Positions 55,245-63,645 of a stretch of 64,000 nt of DNA are shown here, piece by piece. The notes beneath the pieces are model-generated. The model was given only the letters and a program-made list of their open reading frames with translations. It searched no databases and was not told the DNA's origin. The stretch's first letter is position 1. Every line of letters starts with the position of its first letter. The position numbers and the translations under genes are program-made. This DNA comes from Kocuria carniphila (GTDB lineage Bacteria; Actinomycetota; Actinomycetes; Actinomycetales; Micrococcaceae): NCBI RefSeq assembly GCF_004136555.1, contig NZ_NOIT01000003.1:1-64000 (forward strand), given 5' to 3'.

Positions 55245-55907
55245 ATGCCCGGCAATCTGCTACGACCCGTGGTGCAAGAAACCACACCGTCACTGATCGC
55301 CCGGCAACTGCGACGAGCCATCGGTGACGGCGAACTGGCACCCGGCCAGCAGCTCAATGAAATGGAATTGAGCCGCTCCCTGGGCGTGAGCCGCGGCCCA
55401 CTGCGCGAAGCCATGCAGCGCCTCACACAAGAAGGTCTCCTGCTCAGCGTGCGTAACCGCGGCGTGTTCGTCATCGAGGTCACCGACGACGACGTTCGCG
55501 ACCTCTATCTCGCTCGGAACGCCGTGGAGCGCGCGGCCGCCGCGCGGGTCATCGCGGGCGACCCCGAGGCCGGTGCGGATCGACTGCTGGAAAAGGTCGA
55601 CGAGATGTCCGCGGCCATCGAACGCGGAGACACTGCCGCGTTGACCGAGGCGGACGTCGCGTTCCACGAACTGCTCGTGGAGCTGTCCGAAAGCCCCCGT
55701 CTGATTCGAATGCACGACACCCTCATGGTGGAAACGCGCATGTGCATGACCGCGCTCGAAACCCGGTACGCGTCCCACAGTTTTCGCCTGGACGAGCACC
55801 GGGAGATCACCGAAACCATCCGCGCCGCGGATGAGGCCCGCGTGGATCTGCTGCTCCTCGATCACATGCGTGACGCCGTGATGCGCCTGACCACCGAGGA
55901 CGCGTAA
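55245..55907 (+). CDS. GntR-family regulator, FCD (FadR-like) subfamily
   Basis: A ligand-responsive repressor. The 220-residue protein has the GntR winged helix (LARQLRRAIGDGELAPGQQL..., then LSRSLGVSRGPLREAMQRL) and an all-helical FCD domain with DLYLARNAVERAA, DVAFHELLVEL (metal/effector Asp and His) and EHREITETI. GGAGG precedes the ATG. FCD regulators of this size bind short palindromes such as TTGTnnACAA, and such a word occurs three times at promoters of this cluster, including its own. Its effector is likely an organic acid from the pathway. Confidence 0.92.
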   Translation: MPGNLLRPVVQETTPSLIARQLRRAIGDGELAPGQQLNEMELSRSLGVSRGPLREAMQRLTQEGLLLSVRNRGVFVIEVTDDDVRDLYLARNAVERAAAARVIAGDPEAGADRLLEKVDEMSAAIERGDTAALTEADVAFHELLVELSESPRLIRMHDTLMVETRMCMTALETRYASHSFRLDEHREITETIRAADEARVDLLLLDHMRDAVMRLTTEDA

Positions 55908-55980
55908 CTCGCAACCCTAGAGGCGCTCACCAGGCACAGGAGCTGCACCGCCAATCCACGCATGGCCCGACGCCGCGCCA

Positions 55981-56009
55981 CGGTTCCGGGGGCCAGTGCC
56001 CCGGAACCG
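55981..56009. terminator. Bidirectional terminator between gntR-like and semialdehyde dehydrogenase genes
   Basis: CGGTTCCGGGG and CCCCGGAACCG form an 11-bp perfect stem with a 7-nt loop in a convergent gap. Confidence 0.75.
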
Positions 56010-56022
56010 CATCGCACCAGCC

Positions 56023-57513
56023 TCAGGTGCGCGGCACGGCCACGTACTTGTACTCCAGGAACTCCTCGATCCCCACGCGGCCACCTTCGCGACCGAGTCC
56101 GGAGGCCTTCACTCCGCCGAACGGCGCGGCGGGGTTGGAGACGATGCCCGTGTTGAGTCCGACCATGCCGACTTCCAGAGCGTCGCTCACCCGGAAGCTG
56201 CGGTCCACGTCCTGCGTGAACAGGTAGCCCACGAGTCCCCACGGGGTGTCGTTGGCCATCTCGACCACTTCATCCTCCGAGTCGAAAGGGATCACGGGCG
56301 CCACGGGGCCGAAGATCTCCTCGGTCATCAACTGCGATCCCGGATCCACACCGGAGAGCACGGTAGGGCTATAGAAGAACCCGGGGCGATCAGGGCGGGA
56401 ACCGCCACATTCCACGGTGGCACCCTTGGCCACGGCGTCGTCCACGAGTTCCTGGACCTTGTCGAGTGCCTTGGCCTCGACCAGAGGCCCGACGTCGATC
56501 CCGTCCTGAGCGCCGTCGCCCACCGATAGCCCGCCCAGCCGCTCGGCGAGCTTGCGGGAGAACTCGTCCATGACCGAGCGATGGACAAACAACCGGTTAG
56601 CCGCGGTGCAGGCCTCGCCCATGTTGCGCATTTTGGCGGCCACAGCGCCGTCGACCGCGCGGTCCAGGTCCGCGTCCTCGAAGACGATGAACGGCGCGTT
56701 GCCGCCCAGTTCCATGGAGGAACGCATGACGTGCTGCGCGGCCTGTTCCAAGAGGCGGACGCCCACATCCGTGGATCCGGTGAAGCTGACCTTGCGAGCG
56801 ATCCCGCTGGCCATCCACGGGCCGACCACCGAGGACGCCTTCTTGGTGCACACCACGTTGAGCACCCCGGCGGGCAACCCGGCCTCGATCAGGATGTCGA
56901 CCAGGGCCAGGGAGGACAGTGGCGTGAGGTTCGCGGGTTTGAACACCATGGTGCAGCCGGCGGCGATGGCCGGTCCGATCTTGCGGGTGCCCATGGCCAG
57001 GGGGAAGTTCCACGGCGTGACCAGCACGCACGGGCCCACGGGTTGTTTGGAGACCATGATGCGGTTCTTGCCGTCACCGGTCATGGTCTGGTCGCCGCCG
57101 ATCCGCACGGCTTCTTCGGAGAACCAGCGGAAGAACTCGGCGGCGTAGGCCACCTCACCCTTGGCTTCGGCCAGCGGTTTGCCCATTTCCGTGGTCATGA
57201 TGAGGGCCAGGTCGTCCTGGCGTTCCATGATCAGGTCGTACGCGCGGCGCAGGATTTCGCTGCGTTCGCGCGGTGGAGTGGCGGCCCATTCTTTCTGAAC
57301 CCGCCCGGCGGTCTCGATGGCGCGCTGGGCGTCTTCGGGTCCGCCGTCGGCCACGGTGGCGATGACCTCTTCGGTCGCGGGGTTGAGCACGTCGAAGCGG
57401 GCTCCGGAGGCAGCCTCGCCCCACTGCCCATCGATGAACGTTCCCGTGTTGACCGTGGCCACCGCATCCAGCGCGGCCTGCGAGGTGCGGTGTTCGGTGG
57501 TGTGTGTGCTCAT
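56023..57513 (-). CDS. NAD(P)-dependent semialdehyde dehydrogenase (GabD/DoeC-like)
   Basis: Oxidises succinate semialdehyde or a related omega-semialdehyde to the acid. The 496-residue protein is a standard aldehyde dehydrogenase: VTPWNFPLAMGTRKIGPA for the cofactor, MELGGNAPFIVFEDADLD with the catalytic Glu, and NMGEACTAANRLFVH with the catalytic Cys, then EEIFGPVAPVIPF. AAGGA is 7 nt before the ATG. It is last in the leftward unit after a GabT-like transaminase and the FAD/Fe-S enzyme, which fits transaminase product oxidation. In an ectoine pathway the substrate would be aspartate semialdehyde. Confidence 0.92.
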   Translation of the reverse strand: MSTHTTEHRTSQAALDAVATVNTGTFIDGQWGEAASGARFDVLNPATEEVIATVADGGPEDAQRAIETAGRVQKEWAATPPRERSEILRRAYDLIMERQDDLALIMTTEMGKPLAEAKGEVAYAAEFFRWFSEEAVRIGGDQTMTGDGKNRIMVSKQPVGPCVLVTPWNFPLAMGTRKIGPAIAAGCTMVFKPANLTPLSSLALVDILIEAGLPAGVLNVVCTKKASSVVGPWMASGIARKVSFTGSTDVGVRLLEQAAQHVMRSSMELGGNAPFIVFEDADLDRAVDGAVAAKMRNMGEACTAANRLFVHRSVMDEFSRKLAERLGGLSVGDGAQDGIDVGPLVEAKALDKVQELVDDAVAKGATVECGGSRPDRPGFFYSPTVLSGVDPGSQLMTEEIFGPVAPVIPFDSEDEVVEMANDTPWGLVGYLFTQDVDRSFRVSDALEVGMVGLNTGIVSNPAAPFGGVKASGLGREGGRVGIEEFLEYKYVAVPRT

Positions 57514-57571
57514 CAGAGTTCCTTCGTTCGACGTTGGCGAGCCCGATGGCCTAGAGCCCGATGCCTGAGAT

Positions 57572-60500
57572 TCATGTGGTTGGTGTTCCGGTGGTCCGGT
57601 TTCCAGCGGTTGGTGTTCCGGTGGTCCGGTGTCCAGCGGTCGGGGTTTCAGTAGTCGGTGTTTCAGTAGTCGGAGATCCGGGGTCCAGGATTTCGGCGAT
57701 GTGAGTGCCGCGCGCGCTGGGATCCAGCTGGTTCACCTGCATCGCGCACGAAAACCCGTCCGTGAGCACCGCGGTGTCCGGTGCCGCCGCGCGCAGGGCC
57801 GGGGCCAGAGACGTTTCCGCGACCTTCATGCTGACCTCGTAGTGTTCGGCCTCGAAACCGAAGTTGCCGGCCACCCCGCAGCACCCGTTCGCCTCGCTTA
57901 CCTCAGCCACTCCCGCGGCTGCCAGCGCCTTGCGTTGGGTCGCGGGGCCGAACACCGAGTACTCGTGGCAGTGGGTCTGTACGACGGCGCTCTGCGGCAC
58001 CGGCCGCGCCGGTTCCGCCAACCGATCCTCGCCGGCCAGTGATGTCACGTAGGCGGCAAAACTCGTCACCCGGCGGGACACCCGCTGCGCCTGCTCGGTG
58101 TGCACGAGTTCGGGCAGGTCCTTGCGCAGTGCCGCGGCACAGCTGGGTTCGATCACCACGATGGGGCGGTCGGTGCCGTCATCCAATTCCGACGCTGCCC
58201 TGGTCAACATTTTCTTGGCAGTCCCCAACTGTCCCGTGGAGATCCAGGTGAGGCCGCAGCACACATCCGCCGAGCACTCGACCGTCTCCCCCGCCCCGGC
58301 CAGAACACGGGCAGCAGCACCGGCCACCTCGGGTCGGAAACCGCGAGTGAAGGTGTCCACGAACAACACGGCGCCGTGGGAAGGGTCGCCGCCGGTCGAG
58401 GAACTGCTCGACGTGGCGCTGCTGGAAGGGGTGGGAACGGAAGCGGCGCCATCGAACATGGACGCCGACAGGCCTCGGGAACCACCGCGTGGAAGGGTTC
58501 GAGCGGCGGCGGTGACCTTACGGCGCCGCCCGGTGCGAGCGGCGTCGTCGACCTCGGTACGCCACTGCCCGGCGGAAGCGAATTTCGGCAGCGCGCGGCG
58601 CGTGGTGAGACCGCCGAGCCACGCGGCGACCCTGCCCAGGGGCGTGGCCAGGACCGTGTTGATGAGCGGCGCGATTCTGCCCGCGATTACGAGCCAGCGC
58701 GGCAGCCAGCCCAGCGAGTAGTGGGAGCGCGGGCGGATCCGACGCGCGTAGTAGTGGTCGAAGAATTCGGACTTGTAGGTGGCCATGTCCACGCCGGCGG
58801 GGCAGTCCGTGGCGCACGCCTTGCAGGAGAGGCACAGATCGAGGGCCTCGCGCACGTCGTTGGATTTCCACCCTTCGGACACGGTCTCGGCACCGCGCAC
58901 CATGTCCTGGAGCACCCGAGCGCGGCCGCGTGTGGAGTCCTTCTCGTCGTGGGTCGCCCGAAAGCTGGGGCACATCACGCCGCCGCTGTCCGCGCGGCAC
59001 CGCCCCACGCCAATGCAACCCTGAACGGCGTGCACCCAGGGATCAGGCTGCGCGGCCTGCCCGGACTCGCGGGCAGTTTCCGCCGCCCCCACGGGTTGCA
59101 GGTCGAAGCTCGTGCGCCATTCCCGATCGGGGACGCCCTCCAGCGCGAGGTGCGCGTCAATGGATTCAGGTTCCACGATCGACCCCGGGTTCAGCAGCCC
59201 CGTGGGATCCCACGCGCGCCGGAACGCGGCGAAGGCGTCGAGCACTTCGGGCGAGTACATGATGGGCAGCAGCGCGGAACGGGCGCGACCGTCGCCGTGT
59301 TCGCCGGACAGCGAGCCGCCGTGCCGGACCACCAGATGGGCGGCGTCGCGGGTGAAGTTCCGGTACACCTCCCGCCCGGCTTCGGTGCGCAGGTCGAAGG
59401 TGATGCGAATGTGCATGCACCCAGCCCCGAAGTGCCCGTACATCACGCCGTCCAGGTCGTAGTCGCTCAGCAGCTCGCGCAGATCGGCCAGGTAATCGGC
59501 GAGCTTTTCCGGGGCCACCGCTGAGTCTTCCCAGCCCGGCCAGGATTCCCCGCCCGTGGCCAGCCGGGATGAGAGCCCTGCGCCGTCCTCGCGGACCCGC
59601 CACAGGTTGGCGCGTTCCTCCGGGTCGGGAACCGCGATGCCCTCCACCAGGCGGCCGTTCTCGCTCAGCCGCTCCAGCAGTTCATCCGCCTGCGCCTTGA
59701 CCGCTTCCTCCGTGTCGCCGTCCAGATCCACGAACAACCAGGCGTTGCCCTCCGGCAGCGCTCTGACGGAGTCCGGCCCGCGCCGCCAGCGCATGGTTTC
59801 GACGATGGCCTTGTCGGTCCCCTCGACCGCGGCGGGCGAGAACTCGAGGATCGTGGTCACGTCGCGAGCGGCGTCGACCACCGTGTCGTAGCCCAGGCAC
59901 ACCAGCAGCGCGCTGGCGGGTTTGGGTACCAACCGCATGCGAGCGCCCACGACCAGCGCGCACGTGCCCTCGGATCCCACCAGGGCGCGGGCCACGTTGA
60001 ATCCCTTTTCCGGGAGCAGGTTCTGCAGGTGATACCCGGAGACCTGGCGCGGGATCTGGCCGAGCTCCACCCGGAATGTGGCCAGGTGCTCTTGAGCGAG
60101 CGCGCGCAATTCTCGGCTCAGTTCCTCGGCACGCATGATCGAGGCCCGGTCGGTCGGGTCCGTGGCGCGCAGGTCGGTCGCGGTGGCGGTCAGCCTGGCA
60201 CCGTCCGAGGTGACCACGTCGATCTCGACCGTGTGATCGCTCGTCCGCCCGTACCGCACGGAATGGTTGCCGCACGCGTCGTTGCCGATCGCCCCGCCCA
60301 CCGTGGCGCGGTTCTTCGAGGACGGATCTGGGGCAAACGTGAGCTCGCCGCCGGTCGCGGCCTCAACCTCGCTGGTCAGGGTCGCGAGCACCACGCCGGG
60401 TTCCACGTTGACGGTCCCGGCGTCCCGGTCCACCTCCAGGATCCGGTCCATGTAACGCGAAAAATCGACGACGACGCCGCGCCCCACCGCATTGCCCGCC

Positions 60501-60724
60501 ATGGACGTGCCGCCGCCTCGGCTGACTATGGGAGTGTGGGTTGCCGCGCAGGCGCGCACGGTAGCGACCACGTCGTCCATGGTGCGCGGAAAGACGACGG
60601 CGAGGGGTCGCACACGGTAGTTGGAGGCGTCGTAGGCGTACTCGGAGGTGCGGCGTTCGGAGGGGTCGACCTCAATTCCCACTTCGCGAAGTCGGGTGAC
60701 CACCGGAATTGCTGCGGGCGTCAT
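57572..60724 (-). CDS. FAD-linked oxidase fused to 4Fe-4S and CCG domains (D-2-hydroxyacid dehydrogenase, YdiJ-like)
   Basis: A 1050-residue oxidoreductase that passes electrons from a D-2-hydroxy acid (lactate or 2-hydroxyglutarate type) to the respiratory chain. In order: FAD/PCMH domain with PIVSRGGGTSMAGNAVGRGVV; FAD-oxidase C domain with GVMYGHFGAGCMHIR and GGSLSGEHGDGRARS; an iron-sulfur region with CIGVGRCRADSGG and CLSCKACATDCP; and CCG domains with CCGLTWI and CCGVAGNFG. The ATG at 60724 opens MTPAAIPVV, 8 nt after the GabT stop; the longer frame overlaps that gene. The last ~35 residues are a Thr-Pro-rich repeat (TETPT, TGTPT units) that is unlike the family. Confidence 0.88.
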   Translation of the reverse strand: MTPAAIPVVTRLREVGIEVDPSERRTSEYAYDASNYRVRPLAVVFPRTMDDVVATVRACAATHTPIVSRGGGTSMAGNAVGRGVVVDFSRYMDRILEVDRDAGTVNVEPGVVLATLTSEVEAATGGELTFAPDPSSKNRATVGGAIGNDACGNHSVRYGRTSDHTVEIDVVTSDGARLTATATDLRATDPTDRASIMRAEELSRELRALAQEHLATFRVELGQIPRQVSGYHLQNLLPEKGFNVARALVGSEGTCALVVGARMRLVPKPASALLVCLGYDTVVDAARDVTTILEFSPAAVEGTDKAIVETMRWRRGPDSVRALPEGNAWLFVDLDGDTEEAVKAQADELLERLSENGRLVEGIAVPDPEERANLWRVREDGAGLSSRLATGGESWPGWEDSAVAPEKLADYLADLRELLSDYDLDGVMYGHFGAGCMHIRITFDLRTEAGREVYRNFTRDAAHLVVRHGGSLSGEHGDGRARSALLPIMYSPEVLDAFAAFRRAWDPTGLLNPGSIVEPESIDAHLALEGVPDREWRTSFDLQPVGAAETARESGQAAQPDPWVHAVQGCIGVGRCRADSGGVMCPSFRATHDEKDSTRGRARVLQDMVRGAETVSEGWKSNDVREALDLCLSCKACATDCPAGVDMATYKSEFFDHYYARRIRPRSHYSLGWLPRWLVIAGRIAPLINTVLATPLGRVAAWLGGLTTRRALPKFASAGQWRTEVDDAARTGRRRKVTAAARTLPRGGSRGLSASMFDGAASVPTPSSSATSSSSSTGGDPSHGAVLFVDTFTRGFRPEVAGAAARVLAGAGETVECSADVCCGLTWISTGQLGTAKKMLTRAASELDDGTDRPIVVIEPSCAAALRKDLPELVHTEQAQRVSRRVTSFAAYVTSLAGEDRLAEPARPVPQSAVVQTHCHEYSVFGPATQRKALAAAGVAEVSEANGCCGVAGNFGFEAEHYEVSMKVAETSLAPALRAAAPDTAVLTDGFSCAMQVNQLDPSARGTHIAEILDPGSPTTETPTTETPTAGHRTTGTPTAGNRTTGTPTT
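57581..57670. repeat. 30-nt minisatellite encoding the C-terminal tail
   Basis: A unit of about 30 nt (GGTTGGTGTTCC, GGTGGTCCGGT, TTCCAGC) occurs twice almost exactly, with shorter degenerate units (CAGTAGTCGG) alongside. The repeats lie at the very end of the FAD/Fe-S gene and encode its Thr-Pro tail. Confidence 0.65.
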
Positions 60725-60732
60725 GGGCGCCC

Positions 60733-62010
60733 TCAGATCCCGGCAGCTGAGCCGGCCGACGCCGTGACGGCGGCCAGAGCGGCGTCGAACCGTTCGAGGC
60801 CCTGCTCGATCTCGCGTTCGGTGACCACGAGCGCGGGGATCAACCGAACCACGTTGCCCGCGGGACCGCACGTGAGCGTCAGGAGGTCCTGGTCGATTGT
60901 GGCCTGCTGCACGGCAGAGGCGGTGGCGGCGTCCGGTGAGCCGTCCGGGGCGGTGAACTCGATGCCCTGCATCAGGCCCAGCCCGCGCACGTTGCCGATC
61001 ACCGGATAGCGGGACTGGATGTCCAGGAGTCCGGTTTGGAGCTGATCACCGCGGACCCGGGAGTTCTCGACCAGACCTTCGTCCTCAACGACCTGAAGGG
61101 TCGCCACGCCGGCCGCCGCGGAGACCGCGTTGCCGCCGTAGGTGCCGCCCTGCGAACCGGGCCAGCCTTTGGACATGAGCTCGTTCGACGCGGCGATGGC
61201 CGAGATCGGGAAGCCAGAGGCAATGCCTTTGGCCATGATCTGGATGTCCGGCAGCGCGGTGGAGTGCTGGTGTCCCCAGTACTTGCCGGTGCGCCCCACG
61301 CCGGCCTGAACCTCGTCGAAAATCAGGAGGATGCCGTGGCGGTCGGCTCGTTCGCGCAGTCCCTCGAGGAATCGCGGGGGCGTGGGGATGTAGCCGCCGT
61401 CCCCCAGTGCCGGTTCGATCAGGAACGCCGCGGTGTCATTGGGTGCGGTGCGGGTGGTCAGCAGGTAGTCGAGCTCCTGCAACGCGAAGTCCACGGCGGT
61501 GTCCTCGTCCCAGCCGTAGCGATAGGCGTACGGGAACGCGGACATGTGTACGCCGGACATCAGCGGCGAGAATCCGGCCGAGAACTTGGTTCCGGCGGTC
61601 GTCAGGGACGCCGCCGCCACCGTGCGACCGTGGAACCCACCCTGGAACACCACGATGTTGGGGCGGCCCGTGGCCATGCGAGCCAAGCGCACCGCGGCTT
61701 CCACAGCCTCCGAGCCGGAGTTGGCGAAGAACAGAGAGTCCAATCCCGCGGGCAGCACCTCACCCAGTTTCTCCGTGAACGCCAACAGCGGCTTGTGCAG
61801 CACGGTGGTGTATTGCGCGTGGATCACCTTGCCGACCTGCTCCCGGGCCACTTCCACCACCTTGGGGTGGCAGTGACCGGTGCTCGTCACCCCGATGCCC
61901 GTGGTGAAGTCCAGGTACTCCCGGCCGTCCGTGCCGTAGATCCAACTGCCCAGGGCGTGATCGACCACAACCGGAGTTGCCTGCTTCAGGAGGGGACTCA
62001 GAGATGTCAT
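60733..62010 (-). CDS. Class III aminotransferase (4-aminobutyrate/diaminobutyrate type)
   Basis: An omega-amino acid transaminase producing a semialdehyde. The 425-residue protein has YLDFTTGIGVTSTGHCHPKV, FFANSGSEAVEAAVRLAR, VFQGGFHGRTVAAASLT, LLIFDEVQAGVGRTGKYW (PLP Asp) and IMAKGIASGFPISAIAA with the Schiff-base Lys. GabT, EctB/DoeD-like and ornithine transaminases share this pattern, so the exact substrate is open. The ATG has no ribosome site; a -10 GACAAT is seven nucleotides upstream, with TTGACA 18 nt before it in the operator, so the mRNA is probably leaderless. It heads the transaminase, FAD enzyme, dehydrogenase unit. Confidence 0.9.
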   Translation of the reverse strand: MTSLSPLLKQATPVVVDHALGSWIYGTDGREYLDFTTGIGVTSTGHCHPKVVEVAREQVGKVIHAQYTTVLHKPLLAFTEKLGEVLPAGLDSLFFANSGSEAVEAAVRLARMATGRPNIVVFQGGFHGRTVAAASLTTAGTKFSAGFSPLMSGVHMSAFPYAYRYGWDEDTAVDFALQELDYLLTTRTAPNDTAAFLIEPALGDGGYIPTPPRFLEGLRERADRHGILLIFDEVQAGVGRTGKYWGHQHSTALPDIQIMAKGIASGFPISAIAASNELMSKGWPGSQGGTYGGNAVSAAAGVATLQVVEDEGLVENSRVRGDQLQTGLLDIQSRYPVIGNVRGLGLMQGIEFTAPDGSPDAATASAVQQATIDQDLLTLTCGPAGNVVRLIPALVVTEREIEQGLERFDAALAAVTASAGSAAGI

Positions 62011-62037
62011 GGGTCACATTGTCCCGGCGTAATCGAA

Positions 62038-62053
62038 TGATTGTCAACAATCA
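62038..62053. promoter_or_regulatory. GntR operator 3, divergent transaminase/hydroxyacid dehydrogenase promoter
   Basis: TGATTGTCAACAATCA is a 16-bp palindrome apart from its central dinucleotide. On each strand its TTGTCA or TTGACA forms a -35 with a -10 18 nt away (TAGGGT at 62065-62070 rightward, GACAAT leftward), each about seven nucleotides from the start codon. Binding would block both promoters. Confidence 0.7.
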
Positions 62054-62076
62054 GAGGATTGCCCTAGGGTGCAAGT

Positions 62077-63186
62077 GTGGAGCCGAAACAGAACCCCGAG
62101 AACCGCCCGGACAACACATCAAGCAGGGCCGGAGCGACAGATCTCGCGACCCAGGGCGCCGGCGATACGAGCCGGGCACCCCAGGCAAGCAACGACGCCG
62201 CCGGGACCGAGCGACGTCGTCGCCCCAAACTCGTGGTGCTCACCTCGCCCGGCGCACCCGACCTGCCCAATGCGCGGGAGATCGAGGCACTCGCCGAGGT
62301 CGTCTACGCGGACGCCGAGCAACTCTCCGACGCCCTACCCGGGGCGCAGGCACTACTGCTCTGGGATTTCTTCTCCACGGCACTGCGCGACGCGTGGCAG
62401 TCCGCCACGGACCTTGAGTGGATCCATGTAGCTGCAGCGGGCGTAGATTCGCTGCTCTTCGACGAACTCCGCGACTCGGACATCACGGTGACCAACGCCC
62501 ACGGCGCCTTTGACGTACCCATTGCGGAATTCGTGCTCGCCTCGATCCTGGCCCATGACAAGCAACTGCACCGAAGCAAGGAGCTGCAACGAAACACCGA
62601 GTGGCAGCATCGCGAACTCCAGCAGACAGCAGGGCAGCGCGCCCTGGTGGTCGGCACCGGAGGCATTGGCCGCGCCACGGCCAGACTGTTGCGCGCGGCA
62701 GGACTGAAGGTCTCGGGCGCTGGACGCACGGCCCGCGAGCGCGACGAGGACTTCGGAACGGTGATCGCCAGTTCGGAGCTCGCGGAGCACGTGGGCGAGG
62801 TCGATCATCTGGTGCTGATCGCACCCCTGACCGGCGCGACGCGGGGCCTGCTGAACGGTGAAGTCCTCCAGCGCATGAAACCGAGCGCGCACGTGATCAA
62901 CGTGGGCCGCGGTGCGCTCGTGGATGAACCCGCGCTACTGGACGCACTCCGCGAAGGGCGCGTCGCGGCGGCGTCGTTGGATGTGTTCGAACACGAGCCG
63001 CTCCCCCGGGACCACCCGTTCTGGGCGATGCCCAACGTTCATATCTCCGCGCACATGAGCGGCGACGTGATCGGCTGGCGCACCACCCTGGCGGAGCAGT
63101 TCCAGGACAATCTGGGCCGCTGGTTACGCGGTGAGACCTTGGCGAACCAGGTCGACAAGCAACTGGGCTACGTGCGCGGCCACTAG
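62077..63186 (+). CDS. D-2-hydroxyacid dehydrogenase
   Basis: An NAD(P)-dependent enzyme that interconverts a 2-oxo acid and a D-2-hydroxy acid. The 369-residue protein has a ~50-residue low-complexity N-terminus, then the catalytic domain and the Rossmann motif VVGTGGIGRATARLL, INVGRGALVDEPALL with the substrate Arg region, SLDVFEHEPLP (Glu) and the catalytic His in NVHISAHMSGD. The GTG start is set by AGGGT six nucleotides upstream or is leaderless. It is divergent from the GabT-like unit and shares its operator, so its hydroxyacid may be the substrate of the FAD/Fe-S enzyme. Confidence 0.9.
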   Translation: MEPKQNPENRPDNTSSRAGATDLATQGAGDTSRAPQASNDAAGTERRRRPKLVVLTSPGAPDLPNAREIEALAEVVYADAEQLSDALPGAQALLLWDFFSTALRDAWQSATDLEWIHVAAAGVDSLLFDELRDSDITVTNAHGAFDVPIAEFVLASILAHDKQLHRSKELQRNTEWQHRELQQTAGQRALVVGTGGIGRATARLLRAAGLKVSGAGRTARERDEDFGTVIASSELAEHVGEVDHLVLIAPLTGATRGLLNGEVLQRMKPSAHVINVGRGALVDEPALLDALREGRVAAASLDVFEHEPLPRDHPFWAMPNVHISAHMSGDVIGWRTTLAEQFQDNLGRWLRGETLANQVDKQLGYVRGH

Positions 63187-63286
63187 TCAGAGCAATGCAT
63201 CATCAGATCGGCGCGTCATCAGGTCTGTTCATAGTCACGGCAGTGCAGATGTGGGCCCCGATCGCACCACCAAGCGCCCTCCCGGC

Positions 63287-63408
63287 AGTCTGATGGGAGG
63301 AAGCTGCAGCCCCGCAGTCTCATGTGATGAACATGCAGAAAAGGTGCGCGCTATGTGCGTTTTCCTCCCCTGATACTTCGCGGCTGCTTTTCCCTCACAT
63401 GAGACTCC
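63287..63408. repeat. 122-nt dispersed intergenic repeat, copy 2
   Basis: Same length and orientation as the copy at 49491. The inverted ends TCTCATGTGA / TCACATGAGA carry a compensatory change relative to copy 1 (CCTCATGTGA / TCACATGAGG), which suggests that pairing is maintained. Confidence 0.75.
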
Positions 63409-63603
63409 GCTCGTGCAGAAACCTCACACCGCCCGCACCCTCACGCATTGACCCCTCAGACACCGCTGCCGAATGCGGTCATCTCGCCGCCCGACCCGTA
63501 CATAGCCACTAGTCACAGCGGCAATGCCGTCCTACGGGCAGCCAGCCCGCGGGGTAGTTTTCGCGTGCCCGCGCAATAGCACGAAATTTTTCGGCAAACC
63601 TCT

Positions 63604-63632
63604 TGACCTGTGACCCAGCTTACAGTATATTT
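63604..63632 (+). promoter_or_regulatory. Strong promoter of the small-protein gene with CRP-like site in the spacer
   Basis: TTGACC, exactly 17 nt, TATATT is the best sigma-70-type promoter in the window. The spacer holds TGTGA-N6-TTACA (63610-63625), a CRP/GlxR-like site, a position more compatible with repression than activation. Confidence 0.65.
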
Positions 63633-63645
63633 CATATTACGGAAA
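63631..63645. promoter_or_regulatory. IclR-like operator upstream of the small-protein gene
   Basis: TTTCATATTACGGAA (5 of 7 palindromic pairs) overlaps the -10 and resembles the sites at 10902, 33312 and 41664. Confidence 0.45.

Noticed and set aside
60733-62010. Calling the class III aminotransferase a definite GabT
   Set aside because: Sequence motifs are shared by GABA, ornithine and diaminobutyrate transaminases; context does not decide, so no gene symbol was given.
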